NCBI RefSeq assembly: GCF_014204495.1
Contig: NZ_JACHLN010000003.1
Coordinates: 868,001 to 932,000 of the forward strand
From: Sphingomonas kyeonggiensis
Lineage (GTDB): Bacteria; Pseudomonadota; Alphaproteobacteria; Sphingomonadales; Sphingomonadaceae
Length of the DNA: 64,000 bases
Reading direction: 5' to 3'
The position numbers were made by a program, and so were the translations under genes. This document shows, in pieces, positions 34,135 to 43,647 of this stretch; within the stretch, counting starts at the first letter, position 1, and every line of letters starts with the position of its first letter. The notes under the pieces are model-generated. The model searched no databases and was not told the origin of the DNA. It saw only the letters and a program-made list of their open reading frames with translations.

Positions 34135-36687
34135 TTGGCGACGGACAGTAATTTCGAGGTCGATCTCACCAATTGCGATCGTGAACCCATTCATGAGCTG
34201 GGCGCCGTCCAGCCCTTCGGATTCCTGCTCGCGCTCTCGGTCGACTGGCTGATCCGCCGCGTCTCCGCCAACGCCGAGCAATATCTCGGCACGCCTGCCG
34301 ACGACCTGCTCGGCACGTCCGCGGTGCCCTTGCTTGGCGAGCATGCCGTCCACACGCTGCGCAATCGCCTTGCCATGCTCCGCGGCAATGACGCGGTGGA
34401 ACGCGTCTTCGGACTGAAGATCGCCAGCGGCCGCAGCTTCGATTTCGCGCTCCACATGATCGGCGACACGATCGTCCTCGAAGGCGAGGAAAGCCGCGAC
34501 GAGGCCACCACCGATGTCGGCTCGGCGATCCGCGCGATGATGGCCCGGCTCGACGAGACCAGCGATTCGGCGAGCTTCTACCGCGAGGGCGCCCGCCAGG
34601 TCCGCGCGCTTACCGGCTTCGACCGCGTCATGGTCTATCGCTTCGATCGCGACGGCTCGGGCGTGGTGGTTGCCGAAGCCGCGCGTGCCGGCATCGGCAG
34701 CTTCCTCGACCTGCGCTATCCCGCCAGCGACATCCCGCAACAGGCGCGCAAGCTCTATGTCCGCACGCCCTTCCGCATCATCGCGGACGTCAATGCCGAG
34801 CCGGTTCCCGTCCTGCCCCGGCTCGACGAGACCGGGGCGCCGATCGACCTGTCGCTCTCGGTGCTGCGCTCGGTCTCGCCGATCCATATCGAATATCTCA
34901 AGAACATGGGCGTCGGCGCCTCGCTGTCGATCTCGATCATCGTCGAGGGCCAGCTCTGGGGCCTGTTCGCCTGCCACCATTATTCGGCCCGCTGCCCCAG
35001 CTTCGAGCGCCGCTCGATCGCCGAGCTGTTCGGCCAGATGTTCGCGCTCAAGCTCGAAAGCCGCGAGCGCAAGGAGCTGGCCGCGTACGAGATGGCCGCA
35101 CGCTTCTCCAGCGACCGGCTGCTCGCCGCGGTCGCGGGCGATTCGACGCTGCTCGACAATCCCGAATGGCTGGGCACGACGATGCGCGAGACGGTGCCGT
35201 GCGACGGCGTCGCGATCTGGCTCGACGGCAAGGTCGCCTATTCGGGCATGACCCCGCCGGCCGAGGCGTTCAGCGCGATCACCCGCCGGCTCAACGCGAT
35301 GGCCGCCGGCAAGATCTTCTCGACCGATCGCCTGGCCGACACGCTGCCGACCGCCTCGGACTATGACGATGTCGCCGCCGGCATGCTGGCGATCCCGATC
35401 TCGCGCCGCCCGCGCGACTATGTCCTGCTGTTCCGCCAGGAGAAGATTCGCACGGTCAAATGGGCCGGCGATCCGCACAAGCCCGCCCAGCTCGGCCCCA
35501 ACGGGCCGCGCCTCACGCCCCGGAAAAGCTTCGAGCTCTGGTCGCAGGAGGTCCGCGGCCGCTCCGAGCCGTTCAGCAACGCCGAGCTGCGCGTGGCGGA
35601 GATGCTGCGCGCCTCGCTGATCGAAGTCGTGCTGCGCCTCAGCGACGATGCCCAGGAGGAGCGCCGCCGCTTTTCCGAGCGGCAGGAGCTGCTGATCGCC
35701 GAGCTCAACCACCGGGTCCGCAACATCCTGAGCCTGATCCGCGGGCTGGTCCGCCAGTCGCTCGATCCGGAGACGGACAAGCGCGATACCATCCATCTGC
35801 TCGAAGGGCGGATCGAGAGCCTGGCCCGCGCGCACGACCAGATCACCCAGGACAATTGGTCCGCCGCCCCGCTCTCCCGCCTGATCGAGACCGAAGCCGC
35901 CGCCTATCTCGGCGGCAAGGCCGGCCGCGTGTCGATCGAGGGGCCGGCGGTGATGCTGCACCCCCAGGCCTTCTCCACGCTTGCCCTCGTCTTCCACGAG
36001 CTGATGACCAATTCGGCCAAATATGGCGCGCTTTCCGACAACGGCACCGTCAACGTCGTCTGGCAGCTCGATCGCGAGGGCGATCTGGAGATCGAGTGGT
36101 TCGAGCGCGGCGGCCCGGCCGTCCAGCCGCCGAAGCGCCAGGGCTTCGGCACCACGATCATCACCCGCTCCATCCCCTATGATCTCGGCGGCCGGGCGGA
36201 CGTCTGCTATCCGCTCACCGGCCTCGAGGCCAGTTTCTGCGTCCCCGCGCGCCATATCGAGATCGACGGAAGCCGTGTGCTCGGCCCCGCTCCCACGCCG
36301 CAGCCGACTGCCGGCGAGGACGTCGCCAAGCTGCTCTCCGGCGTGGTGCTGCTGGTCGAGGACAGCCTGATCATCGCGATGGATGCGGAGGACATCCTCA
36401 CCCGGCTCGGCGCCCGCCGCGTGGTCACCGCCGGCACCCTCGCCCAGGCCCGCGACGAGATCGGCCGCGAGGCGTTCCAGGCCGCGGTGCTCGACGTCAA
36501 TCTCGGCGCCGAGACCAGCCTGCCCCTCGCCGACGACCTTGCCGCCGCCGGCGTGCCCTTCCTGTTCGCCACCGGCTATGGCGAGCAATTGAAGCTCCCG
36601 CCCGAGCATGCCGAGGCGCTGGTGACGCAGAAACCCTACACCCTCGCCAGCATCTCCCGCGCGCTCACCAGCCTGCTTTCAATGTAG
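34135..36687 (+). CDS. bphP: Bacteriophytochrome with HWE kinase and receiver domain
   Basis: 850 residues. Domains in order: PAS-2 with the bilin-binding Cys14 (LTNCDREPIHELGAVQPFGF), GAF with the PASDIP motif near 196, PHY, a kinase with the acceptor His near 525 (LIAELNHRVRNILSLIRGL) and EWFERGGPAV typical of HWE/HisKA_2 kinases, and a receiver (VLLVEDS, Asp near 786 in LDVNLG, FATGYG). It is a red/far-red sensor that should bind biliverdin. The start is TTG at 34135, because GGAGAAGG lies at good spacing and no ATG precedes the Cys. No heme oxygenase or second regulator is next to it. Confidence 0.93.
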   Translation: MATDSNFEVDLTNCDREPIHELGAVQPFGFLLALSVDWLIRRVSANAEQYLGTPADDLLGTSAVPLLGEHAVHTLRNRLAMLRGNDAVERVFGLKIASGRSFDFALHMIGDTIVLEGEESRDEATTDVGSAIRAMMARLDETSDSASFYREGARQVRALTGFDRVMVYRFDRDGSGVVVAEAARAGIGSFLDLRYPASDIPQQARKLYVRTPFRIIADVNAEPVPVLPRLDETGAPIDLSLSVLRSVSPIHIEYLKNMGVGASLSISIIVEGQLWGLFACHHYSARCPSFERRSIAELFGQMFALKLESRERKELAAYEMAARFSSDRLLAAVAGDSTLLDNPEWLGTTMRETVPCDGVAIWLDGKVAYSGMTPPAEAFSAITRRLNAMAAGKIFSTDRLADTLPTASDYDDVAAGMLAIPISRRPRDYVLLFRQEKIRTVKWAGDPHKPAQLGPNGPRLTPRKSFELWSQEVRGRSEPFSNAELRVAEMLRASLIEVVLRLSDDAQEERRRFSERQELLIAELNHRVRNILSLIRGLVRQSLDPETDKRDTIHLLEGRIESLARAHDQITQDNWSAAPLSRLIETEAAAYLGGKAGRVSIEGPAVMLHPQAFSTLALVFHELMTNSAKYGALSDNGTVNVVWQLDREGDLEIEWFERGGPAVQPPKRQGFGTTIITRSIPYDLGGRADVCYPLTGLEASFCVPARHIEIDGSRVLGPAPTPQPTAGEDVAKLLSGVVLLVEDSLIIAMDAEDILTRLGARRVVTAGTLAQARDEIGREAFQAAVLDVNLGAETSLPLADDLAAAGVPFLFATGYGEQLKLPPEHAEALVTQKPYTLASISRALTSLLSM

Positions 36688-36713
36688 GATTTCAACCGAT
36701 ACGACTCGCAGCT

Positions 36714-36834
36714 CCCCTCCCTGGAAGGGAGGGGCTGGGGGTGGGTCGCGTCCTGACGATACGGCATCGGCCAACTAGTGGCTGCCGTAACGCGCGCATC
36801 TACCCACCCCTAACCCCTCCCTTCCAGGGAGGGG
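36714..36834. repeat. Composite inverted repeat, GGGAGGGG family
   Basis: Hairpin CCCCTCCC-TGGAA-GGGAGGGG (36714-36734) and its counterpart CCCCTCCC-TTCCA-GGGAGGGG (36814-36834) flank a spacer whose ends, CTGGGGGTGGGT and ACCCACCCCTAACC, are also inverted. It fills most of the gap between the phytochrome and peptidase genes. The plan matches 16861-17024. Confidence 0.75.
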
Positions 36835-36855
36835 AATTTCAAGGAGAATATCGGC

Positions 36856-37662
36856 ATGCCAATCGGCGCATCGGTGGGGAAGAACGGCGTCAACGACCTG
36901 GCCGACGTCCTTGTCGTCCAGCACCTGCTCAACGCCTGGCTGGGCTTCACCGGCCAGAAGTTGCTGCCAACCACCGGCGAATGCGGCACGCTCACCGTCG
37001 CGGCGATCACCGGCTATCAGGGCAAGGCCCTCGCCATGCCCGCCCCCGACGGACTGATCTCGCCCGGCGGCAGGACCTGGACCGCGCTCGCCGCCGGCCA
37101 GGGCGCCCGCCCACCACTCTCGGGCGCGGACTGGTGGAATGCCAACCAGGCCAGATATCCGAACAGCGCCGCGGTCGCCGACCTCGTCCAGCCCTTCCGC
37201 GACAATGTCGCCGCCTTCCTCAAGGCGCTGAAGGACGCCGGCGCGACCGTTGCCGTCTCCTCCACCCGCCGCAACGCGACGCGCGCGCACCTGATGCATT
37301 ACAGCTGGCGCGTGGCGAACGGTTCGGTCGCGCCGAACAAGGTCCCCGCCTTGCCCGGCCTCGCCATCCAATGGGACCATGGCGACCTGGCCAAGTCGAA
37401 AGCCGCCGCGCAGCAGATGGTCAAGCTGTTCCAGATCGCCTTCGAGCCCTCGCTCACCTCGCGCCATATCGAGGGCCGCGCGATCGACATGACGATCGGC
37501 TGGACCGGCACGCTCAAGATCAAGGACAAGGCCGGCAAGACCCGCGAGATCGGCACGCCCCGTGCGGGCGATACCAATACCGATCTCCACAAGCTCGGCG
37601 CCGGCTACGGCCTCATCAAGCTGCTCAGCGACCCGCCGCACTGGAGCGACGACGGGCGGTAA
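36856..37662 (+). CDS. Peptidoglycan-binding, M15-like murein peptidase
   Basis: 268 residues. Residues ~1-75 resemble a peptidoglycan-binding helical domain (VVQHLLNAWLGFTG, TLTVAAITGYQGKAL). The C-terminal half has the metallopeptidase M15/VanY-like pattern: SRHIEGRAIDM (His near 204, Asp seven residues on) and PPHWS near 261 for the third ligand. No signal peptide is present, as in phage endolysins or proteins exported by special routes. No phage genes are nearby. It likely cleaves peptide cross-bridges. GAGAATATCGGC precedes the ATG. Confidence 0.72.
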   Translation: MPIGASVGKNGVNDLADVLVVQHLLNAWLGFTGQKLLPTTGECGTLTVAAITGYQGKALAMPAPDGLISPGGRTWTALAAGQGARPPLSGADWWNANQARYPNSAAVADLVQPFRDNVAAFLKALKDAGATVAVSSTRRNATRAHLMHYSWRVANGSVAPNKVPALPGLAIQWDHGDLAKSKAAAQQMVKLFQIAFEPSLTSRHIEGRAIDMTIGWTGTLKIKDKAGKTREIGTPRAGDTNTDLHKLGAGYGLIKLLSDPPHWSDDGR

Positions 37663-37663
37663 T

Positions 37664-38092
37664 TCAAGCTTCCTCCGCCGCCGCGTCGAACCGCCGCCGC
37701 GCCGCTTCCAGCTCGGGCAAATTCGCCGTCACCCACTGCCCCAGCGCGATCACCGGCACCTGCAGCGAGCGCCCGAGCGGAGTCAGCGTATATTCCACCC
37801 GCGGCGGGATCGTCGGGAACACTTCGCGCGTCACCAGCCCGTCGCGTTCCAGCCCGCGCAGGGTGAGCGTCAGCATCCGCTGCGATACCCCGTCGATCCC
37901 GCGCTGCAGCTCGCTGAACCTCTTGGTCCCGTCGCTCAGCATCATGATCGTCAGGATGCTCCATTTGTCGCCGATCTTGGCGAGCATCGCGCGGACCGGG
38001 ATGCAGCTCTCATGCCCGCCGCCTGCGTGCCCCTCGCTTACATGGATGTGCCTGGGTTCCAGAAATGTGCCTCCTTGTGGCGATGCGACCAC
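37664..38092 (-). CDS. HxlR-family transcriptional regulator
   Basis: 142 residues from a GTG at 38092. The HxlR winged helix is clear: CIPVRAMLAKIGDKWSILTI, RFSELQRGIDGVSQRMLTL, LRGLERDGLVTREVFPTIPP and VEYTLTPLG. The Cys before the KW motif is the redox-sensing position in several HxlR proteins. The start is uncertain: the frame is open to a TTG at 38140, but that would place the operator at 38111 inside the gene; a CTG right after AAGGAGG is another option. It likely represses itself and the divergent FMN reductase. Confidence 0.85.
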   Translation of the reverse strand: MVASPQGGTFLEPRHIHVSEGHAGGGHESCIPVRAMLAKIGDKWSILTIMMLSDGTKRFSELQRGIDGVSQRMLTLTLRGLERDGLVTREVFPTIPPRVEYTLTPLGRSLQVPVIALGQWVTANLPELEAARRRFDAAAEEA

Positions 38093-38110
38093 CGCATCAT
38101 TTGATCCTAG

Positions 38111-38125
38111 GTTACGATTCGTAAC
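38111..38125. promoter_or_regulatory. Palindromic operator between hxlR-type gene and reductase
   Basis: GTTACGATTCGTAAC is a palindrome with 7-base arms around a central T, centred in the short divergent gap. HxlR-family regulators bind such TAC-N-GTA dyads near their own promoters. The site is 21 bases upstream of the reductase ATG. Confidence 0.65.
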
Positions 38126-38145
38126 CGGAAAGGGTCTCAATTTCC

Positions 38146-38721
38146 ATGCTCAATCTCGCACTCATCATCGGCAGCACCCGCCCCCAGCGCTTCGCCGACA
38201 TTCCCGCCCAGTGGGTCGCCGCCGGCGCCGCCGAACGCCAGGACTTCCACCTCGATATCCTCGACCTGCGCGACCAGAAGCTGCCGCTGTTCGAGGAGCC
38301 GGTCGCCCCGGCCTGGACGCAGGGCGTCTATTCCAATCCGCTGGCCGAGGAATGGCGCCAGAAGATCGGGAAGTATGACGGGTTCATCATCACCGCCGCC
38401 GAATACAACCATGGTCCCACCGCCGTGCTCAAGAACGCGCTCGATTCGGCGACCTTCGAATGGCGCCGCAAGCCGGTGGCGTTCGTCGGCTATGGCGGCG
38501 TCGGCGGCGCCCGTGCGATCGAGCAGCTGCGCGGCGTCGCGGTCGAGCTGCACATGGCGCCGATCAAGGCCGAGGTGAATATCGGGATGGAGCCGTTCCT
38601 CGGCATCCTCCAGCAGGGCAAGACGCTCGACGACTATCCCCACCTCGCCGCCGCGCGCACCACGGTCTTCGACGAGATCGCCTGGTGGGGCAATGCGCTC
38701 AAGGCCGCCCGCGCCGCCTGA
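38146..38721 (+). CDS. NADPH-dependent FMN reductase-like flavoprotein
   Basis: 191 residues. The flavodoxin-like fold has the phosphate-binding GSTRPQRFAD at the N-terminus and EYNHGPTAVLKNALDSA, the typical E-Y-N motif of azoreductase/quinone-reductase-type proteins. It probably reduces quinones or electrophiles with NAD(P)H. Pairing with a divergent HxlR regulator is a recurring arrangement for electrophile and quinone stress. GGAAAGGG lies upstream of the ATG. Confidence 0.88.
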   Translation: MLNLALIIGSTRPQRFADIPAQWVAAGAAERQDFHLDILDLRDQKLPLFEEPVAPAWTQGVYSNPLAEEWRQKIGKYDGFIITAAEYNHGPTAVLKNALDSATFEWRRKPVAFVGYGGVGGARAIEQLRGVAVELHMAPIKAEVNIGMEPFLGILQQGKTLDDYPHLAAARTTVFDEIAWWGNALKAARAA

Positions 38722-38740
38722 GCCCCGTCCACAAAGAGAA

Positions 38741-38766
38741 GGGGCCCGGCGTTTCCACCGGGCCCC
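38741..38766. terminator. Bidirectional terminator between convergent genes
   Basis: A perfect 9-base stem (GGGGCCCGG / CCGGGCCCC) with an 8-base loop lies between the stops at 38721 and 38795. On the minus strand it is followed by TTCTCTTTG, so it mainly suits the glycine-zipper gene. Confidence 0.65.
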
Positions 38767-38794
38767 TGCCTCCTGCTTGAAGTCCGTCGGGACT

Positions 38795-39184
38795 TTAGCG
38801 GCAGCGACGGCCGCCGCTGTTGTCCTTGTCGATCGCCTGGCCGAGCAGGGCACCACCCAGCGCGCCGAGCAGGGTACCCGGAGCACGATCGCCGTAGCGG
38901 TCGATGCTGCGGCCGACCAGGGCGCCGGCGACACCGCCGATCAGCAGGCCGGTGGTACCATCCGAACGGCGGCAATAGTTGCGGCCGTCGCGCCCACGCC
39001 AGCTCGGGCCGTTGTAATAGCCGCGGTCGTTGTAGCCCCGGTCGTAGCCGCGATTGTCGTAGCTGCGCTCGTAGCGGCCGTGATCGCGATAGCCGTCATA
39101 CCCGTAGCGCTGCGCGGCAGCCGGGGTCGACAGGGCGGGAAGGGCAACGGCCATGGCCGTAAGGCCCAGAAGCGTCTTGCGCAT
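38795..39184 (-). CDS. Exported glycine-zipper protein, YCRRSDGTTGL family
   Basis: 129 residues. A signal peptide (RKTLLGLTAMAVALPALSTPAAA) is followed by a Tyr/Arg/Gly/Asp-rich segment with repeated RGYDRGYN-type motifs, then NYCRRSDGTTGLLIGG and a glycine-zipper pair of helices (GALVGRSID, GALGGALLGQAIDKD), ending GGRRCR. The protein at 63058 shares the YCRRSDGTTGL core, the zipper and the RCR end, so they are paralogues. Likely outer-membrane or periplasmic; function unknown. Confidence 0.8.
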   Translation of the reverse strand: MRKTLLGLTAMAVALPALSTPAAAQRYGYDGYRDHGRYERSYDNRGYDRGYNDRGYYNGPSWRGRDGRNYCRRSDGTTGLLIGGVAGALVGRSIDRYGDRAPGTLLGALGGALLGQAIDKDNSGGRRCR

Positions 39185-39450
39185 AATCTCAACTCCTCTT
39201 CTGGCCGGTGCCTGAGCACCGGGGATGAGGTGGTTCTATGCGAGTCGCGCTGAGGCGATGCTGAACTGGGTTTGCAGCTTACGTTAACGTAACGAGATAT
39301 GCCCTTACGCCCCCGGAAGCATCTTCCCGCGCATCGGTGCGACCCGTGTCGTGGCGGCGCTCGCCCTGCCGGAATCCACCTTGGTCGCGCGCCGCTTGCC
39401 GCCGCGTGCGTTCGCCGCATGCCTCTATGCGCCCTGGAGGAGAACGCTCG

Positions 39451-40314
39451 ATGATCGCCAAGTTCATGCCCGGCATCGCCGGCCTGGCACTGGCACTGGC
39501 GGCATCGCCCGTCCACGCCCAGGACGATGCCGCCCGCACCGGCCGCTGGGCCGACGGCACGGAATTCCGCTTCCATCGCTATGTCAATTTCTGGCGCCAA
39601 TCCCCGCCGGGTACCACGCTGGGCGAGACCGCCGACGAGCGCGCGCCGGGCCGGGTGCTGCCGGCCCTGTTGAGCACGGACGGGCGCCCGATCCCCGCCG
39701 CCGAGCGCGCGCTGTTCGAGCGCAAGGCGCGCATCGCACTCGATGCGCTGCTCGCCCAGCCCTCGCTGCGCGACCCGCATGGCTATGCGGTCAGGCCGCG
39801 GATCATGATCTCGCGCGACCGCTTCGGCAGGCTCTCCGCCACGCTCAGCATCTATGCGCCGCGGATCAGGCTGGCCAATCCGCAGACCACCAACGTCGCC
39901 GGGCGCTACTACACCCCGGACGAGGCACCCGAGCTGCGGGTACGGATCAACCATGGCCAGCTATGGCTCAACGAGACCCCGGTGCGCCGCGGCCGCTACA
40001 ATGGCGCCCTCACCGGCGAGGCCAAGGGCGAGCCCTTCTTCCATGTCGCCACCAATGGCCGCGATCCGTTCATCGCCACCTGCTGCGACTACAAGGGCCG
40101 CCCGCAGGACGACTGGAACCCGAATTTCTACGATCCCGCCCGGCCGGGCAGCGAGATCCAATATGTGTCCGGCATGGTGATCTACGACAATCACCGCCGC
40201 GACGCGCTGTGGAACGGCACCTCCCCGCCCGACGGCCCGGTGCCGCGCCTGCTCGCCGCACTGTTCATGACCGACTGGACCGACGTCACCCGGCGGATGA
40301 GCGCGGCGCGATAG
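39451..40314 (+). CDS. Exported protein of unknown function
   Basis: 287 residues. GGAGGAG precedes the ATG at 39451, which starts a signal peptide (FMPGIAGLALALAASPVHAQ). The mature protein is polar and probably beta-rich, with FRFHRYVNFWRQSPPGT, ISRDRFGRLSATLSIYAPRI, RVRINHGQLWLNETPVRRGRY and a CC pair in FIATCCDYKG. I do not recognise the family. It stands alone: the 266-base gap upstream (39185-39450) shows no feature beyond start signals, and it converges on dnaJ. Confidence 0.75.
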   Translation: MIAKFMPGIAGLALALAASPVHAQDDAARTGRWADGTEFRFHRYVNFWRQSPPGTTLGETADERAPGRVLPALLSTDGRPIPAAERALFERKARIALDALLAQPSLRDPHGYAVRPRIMISRDRFGRLSATLSIYAPRIRLANPQTTNVAGRYYTPDEAPELRVRINHGQLWLNETPVRRGRYNGALTGEAKGEPFFHVATNGRDPFIATCCDYKGRPQDDWNPNFYDPARPGSEIQYVSGMVIYDNHRRDALWNGTSPPDGPVPRLLAALFMTDWTDVTRRMSAAR

Positions 40315-40322
40315 ACGCCCAG

Positions 40323-40355
40323 AAAAAAGCCCCCTCCGCGCGGGGCGAAGGGGGC
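40323..40355 (-). terminator. Intrinsic terminator of the dnaK-dnaJ operon
   Basis: On the minus strand GCCCCCT pairs with AGGGGGC (40349-40355 and 40329-40335), followed by a perfect T6 run (40328-40323). It lies 27 bases past the dnaJ stop and could also serve the convergent gene ending at 40314. Confidence 0.85.
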
Positions 40356-40381
40356 CTATTTCCTCGCTGCTGAACCGGGCC

Positions 40382-41503
40382 TCAGCCCAGCGCCGCCTTG
40401 AGCTTGGCGAAGAAGCCGGTCGCCTGCGGGCATTCCTCGCCGGTCTCGGTCTCGCGGAACGCCTCGAGCAGCTCGCGCTGCTTGGCGGTCAGCTTGCTCG
40501 GCATCTCGACGACGAGCTCGACGACCAGGTCGCCGCGCCCGCGCCCCTGGAGCACCGGCATGCCGGCGCCGCGCTGGCGCACTTCGCGGCCGCTCTGCGT
40601 ACCCGCCGCGATCTTCACGACATGCTTCTCGCCGTCCAGGCCGGGGATGACGATCTCGCCGCCCAGCGCCGCGGTGGTGAAGCTGATCGGCGCATGCGCG
40701 AACAGGTTCGTGCCCTCGCGGTCGAACAGCCCGTGCTTCTTCACGTGCAGGAAGATGTAGAGGTCGCCGGCCGGCGCGCCCCGCGCGCCCGCCTCGCCTT
40801 CGCCCTGCAGGCGGATCCGCGTGCCTTCGTCCACGCCGGGGGGCACGTTGATCTTGAGCGTCTTGGTCTTGTCCGCCCGGCCCTCGCCGCGGCAGTCGCG
40901 GCACGGCTCGTCGATGATCTCGCCGGCGCCGTGGCAATGCTGGCAGGCGCGCTCGACCATGAAGAAGCCCTGCTGCGCGCGCACCTTGCCGTGCCCGCCG
41001 CAATATTTGCACTGGGTCGCCTTGGTGCCCGGCTTGGCGCCGGTGCCGTCGCAGGTCTCGCAATGGCCGGAGACGTCGACGGTGATCTCGGTGGTCGTCC
41101 CGTGGAACGCGTCCTCGAGCGTGATCTCCATGTCGTAGCGCAGGTCGGCGCCGCGGCGCTGCTGGCGCGGACCGCCGCGCCCGCCGCCCATGAACTCGCC
41201 GAACACGCTTTCGAAGATGTCGCTGAACGCGCCGAAATCCTGCGGCCCGCCGCCGCCACCGCCGCCCATGCCGTTCTTGAAGGCGGCATGGCCGAAGCGA
41301 TCATAGGCCGCGCGCTTCTGGGGATCCTTCAGGCAGTCATAGGCTTCGTTGATCGCCTTGAACTTGCCTTCGCTGTCCTTGCAGCCGGCGTTCTTGTCCG
41401 GATGATACTTGATCGCGAGCTTGCGATAGGCGGACTTGAGCGTGGCCTCGTCCGCGGTGCGCTCGACTTCGAGCAGCTCGTAGAAATCGACTTCGGTGGT
41501 CAT
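40382..41503 (-). CDS. dnaJ: Chaperone protein DnaJ
   Basis: 373 residues. Co-chaperone that stimulates DnaK ATPase and delivers unfolded clients. J domain at 1-70 with the YHPDKN tripeptide, a Gly/Phe-rich linker with GGGGGGG, then four zinc-finger repeats (CETCDGTG, CKYCGGHG, CQHCHGAG, CRDCRGEG), and the C-terminal substrate domains. All expected parts are present. It lies 72 bases after dnaK, separated by a hairpin. Confidence 0.97.
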   Translation of the reverse strand: MTTEVDFYELLEVERTADEATLKSAYRKLAIKYHPDKNAGCKDSEGKFKAINEAYDCLKDPQKRAAYDRFGHAAFKNGMGGGGGGGPQDFGAFSDIFESVFGEFMGGGRGGPRQQRRGADLRYDMEITLEDAFHGTTTEITVDVSGHCETCDGTGAKPGTKATQCKYCGGHGKVRAQQGFFMVERACQHCHGAGEIIDEPCRDCRGEGRADKTKTLKINVPPGVDEGTRIRLQGEGEAGARGAPAGDLYIFLHVKKHGLFDREGTNLFAHAPISFTTAALGGEIVIPGLDGEKHVVKIAAGTQSGREVRQRGAGMPVLQGRGRGDLVVELVVEMPSKLTAKQRELLEAFRETETGEECPQATGFFAKLKAALG

Positions 41504-41527
41504 TTAAAGCACTGGCCCCCGCCTTCA

Positions 41528-41562
41528 CCCGGCACTCCCGACGCACTGTCGGGAATGCCGGG
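41528..41562. repeat. Hairpin between dnaK and dnaJ
   Basis: CCCGGCA-C-TCCCGAC pairs with GTCGGGA-A-TGCCGGG across a GCACT loop: 14 pairs with one mismatch. It has no T-tract on the minus strand. In dnaK operons such intergenic stems can set the dnaK:dnaJ ratio by partial stop or by blocking decay; here that is inference. Confidence 0.65.
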
Positions 41563-41575
41563 GAAAGACATGTAG

Positions 41576-43486
<1,911 letters not shown>

Positions 43487-43572
43487 GGTCCCTCGTTGGC
43501 CCCCAGTAAAATTCAAACACTTGGCCCCCAACGCCCCTGCTAGGAGGCAGCGCGGAGAACCGATCACGTTGC

Positions 43573-43603
43573 CGGATATAGGTGCGCGCACGCTTGCCGC
43601 AAG
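43573..43603 (-). promoter_or_regulatory. Sigma-32 heat-shock promoter of dnaK
   Basis: On the minus strand CTTG (43603-43600), 17 bases, then CCTATATCCG (43582-43573) match the alphaproteobacterial RpoH consensus CTTG-N17/18-CYTATNTNNG at every fixed position. The transcript would start near 43566, giving an ~80-base leader. The site also lies just upstream of the divergent copper-chaperone gene. Confidence 0.8.
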
Positions 43604-43647
43604 AAGCAGGGCTTTCTAAGGGCTTTCCCGAAATGGGAGTATGGCGG

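Noticed and set aside
34114..36609. An 831-codon open frame on the minus strand opposite the phytochrome gene
   Set aside because: Its protein is low-complexity Arg/Ala/Gly/Asp text with no domain; the plus strand encodes a full phytochrome. High GC makes long antisense frames common.
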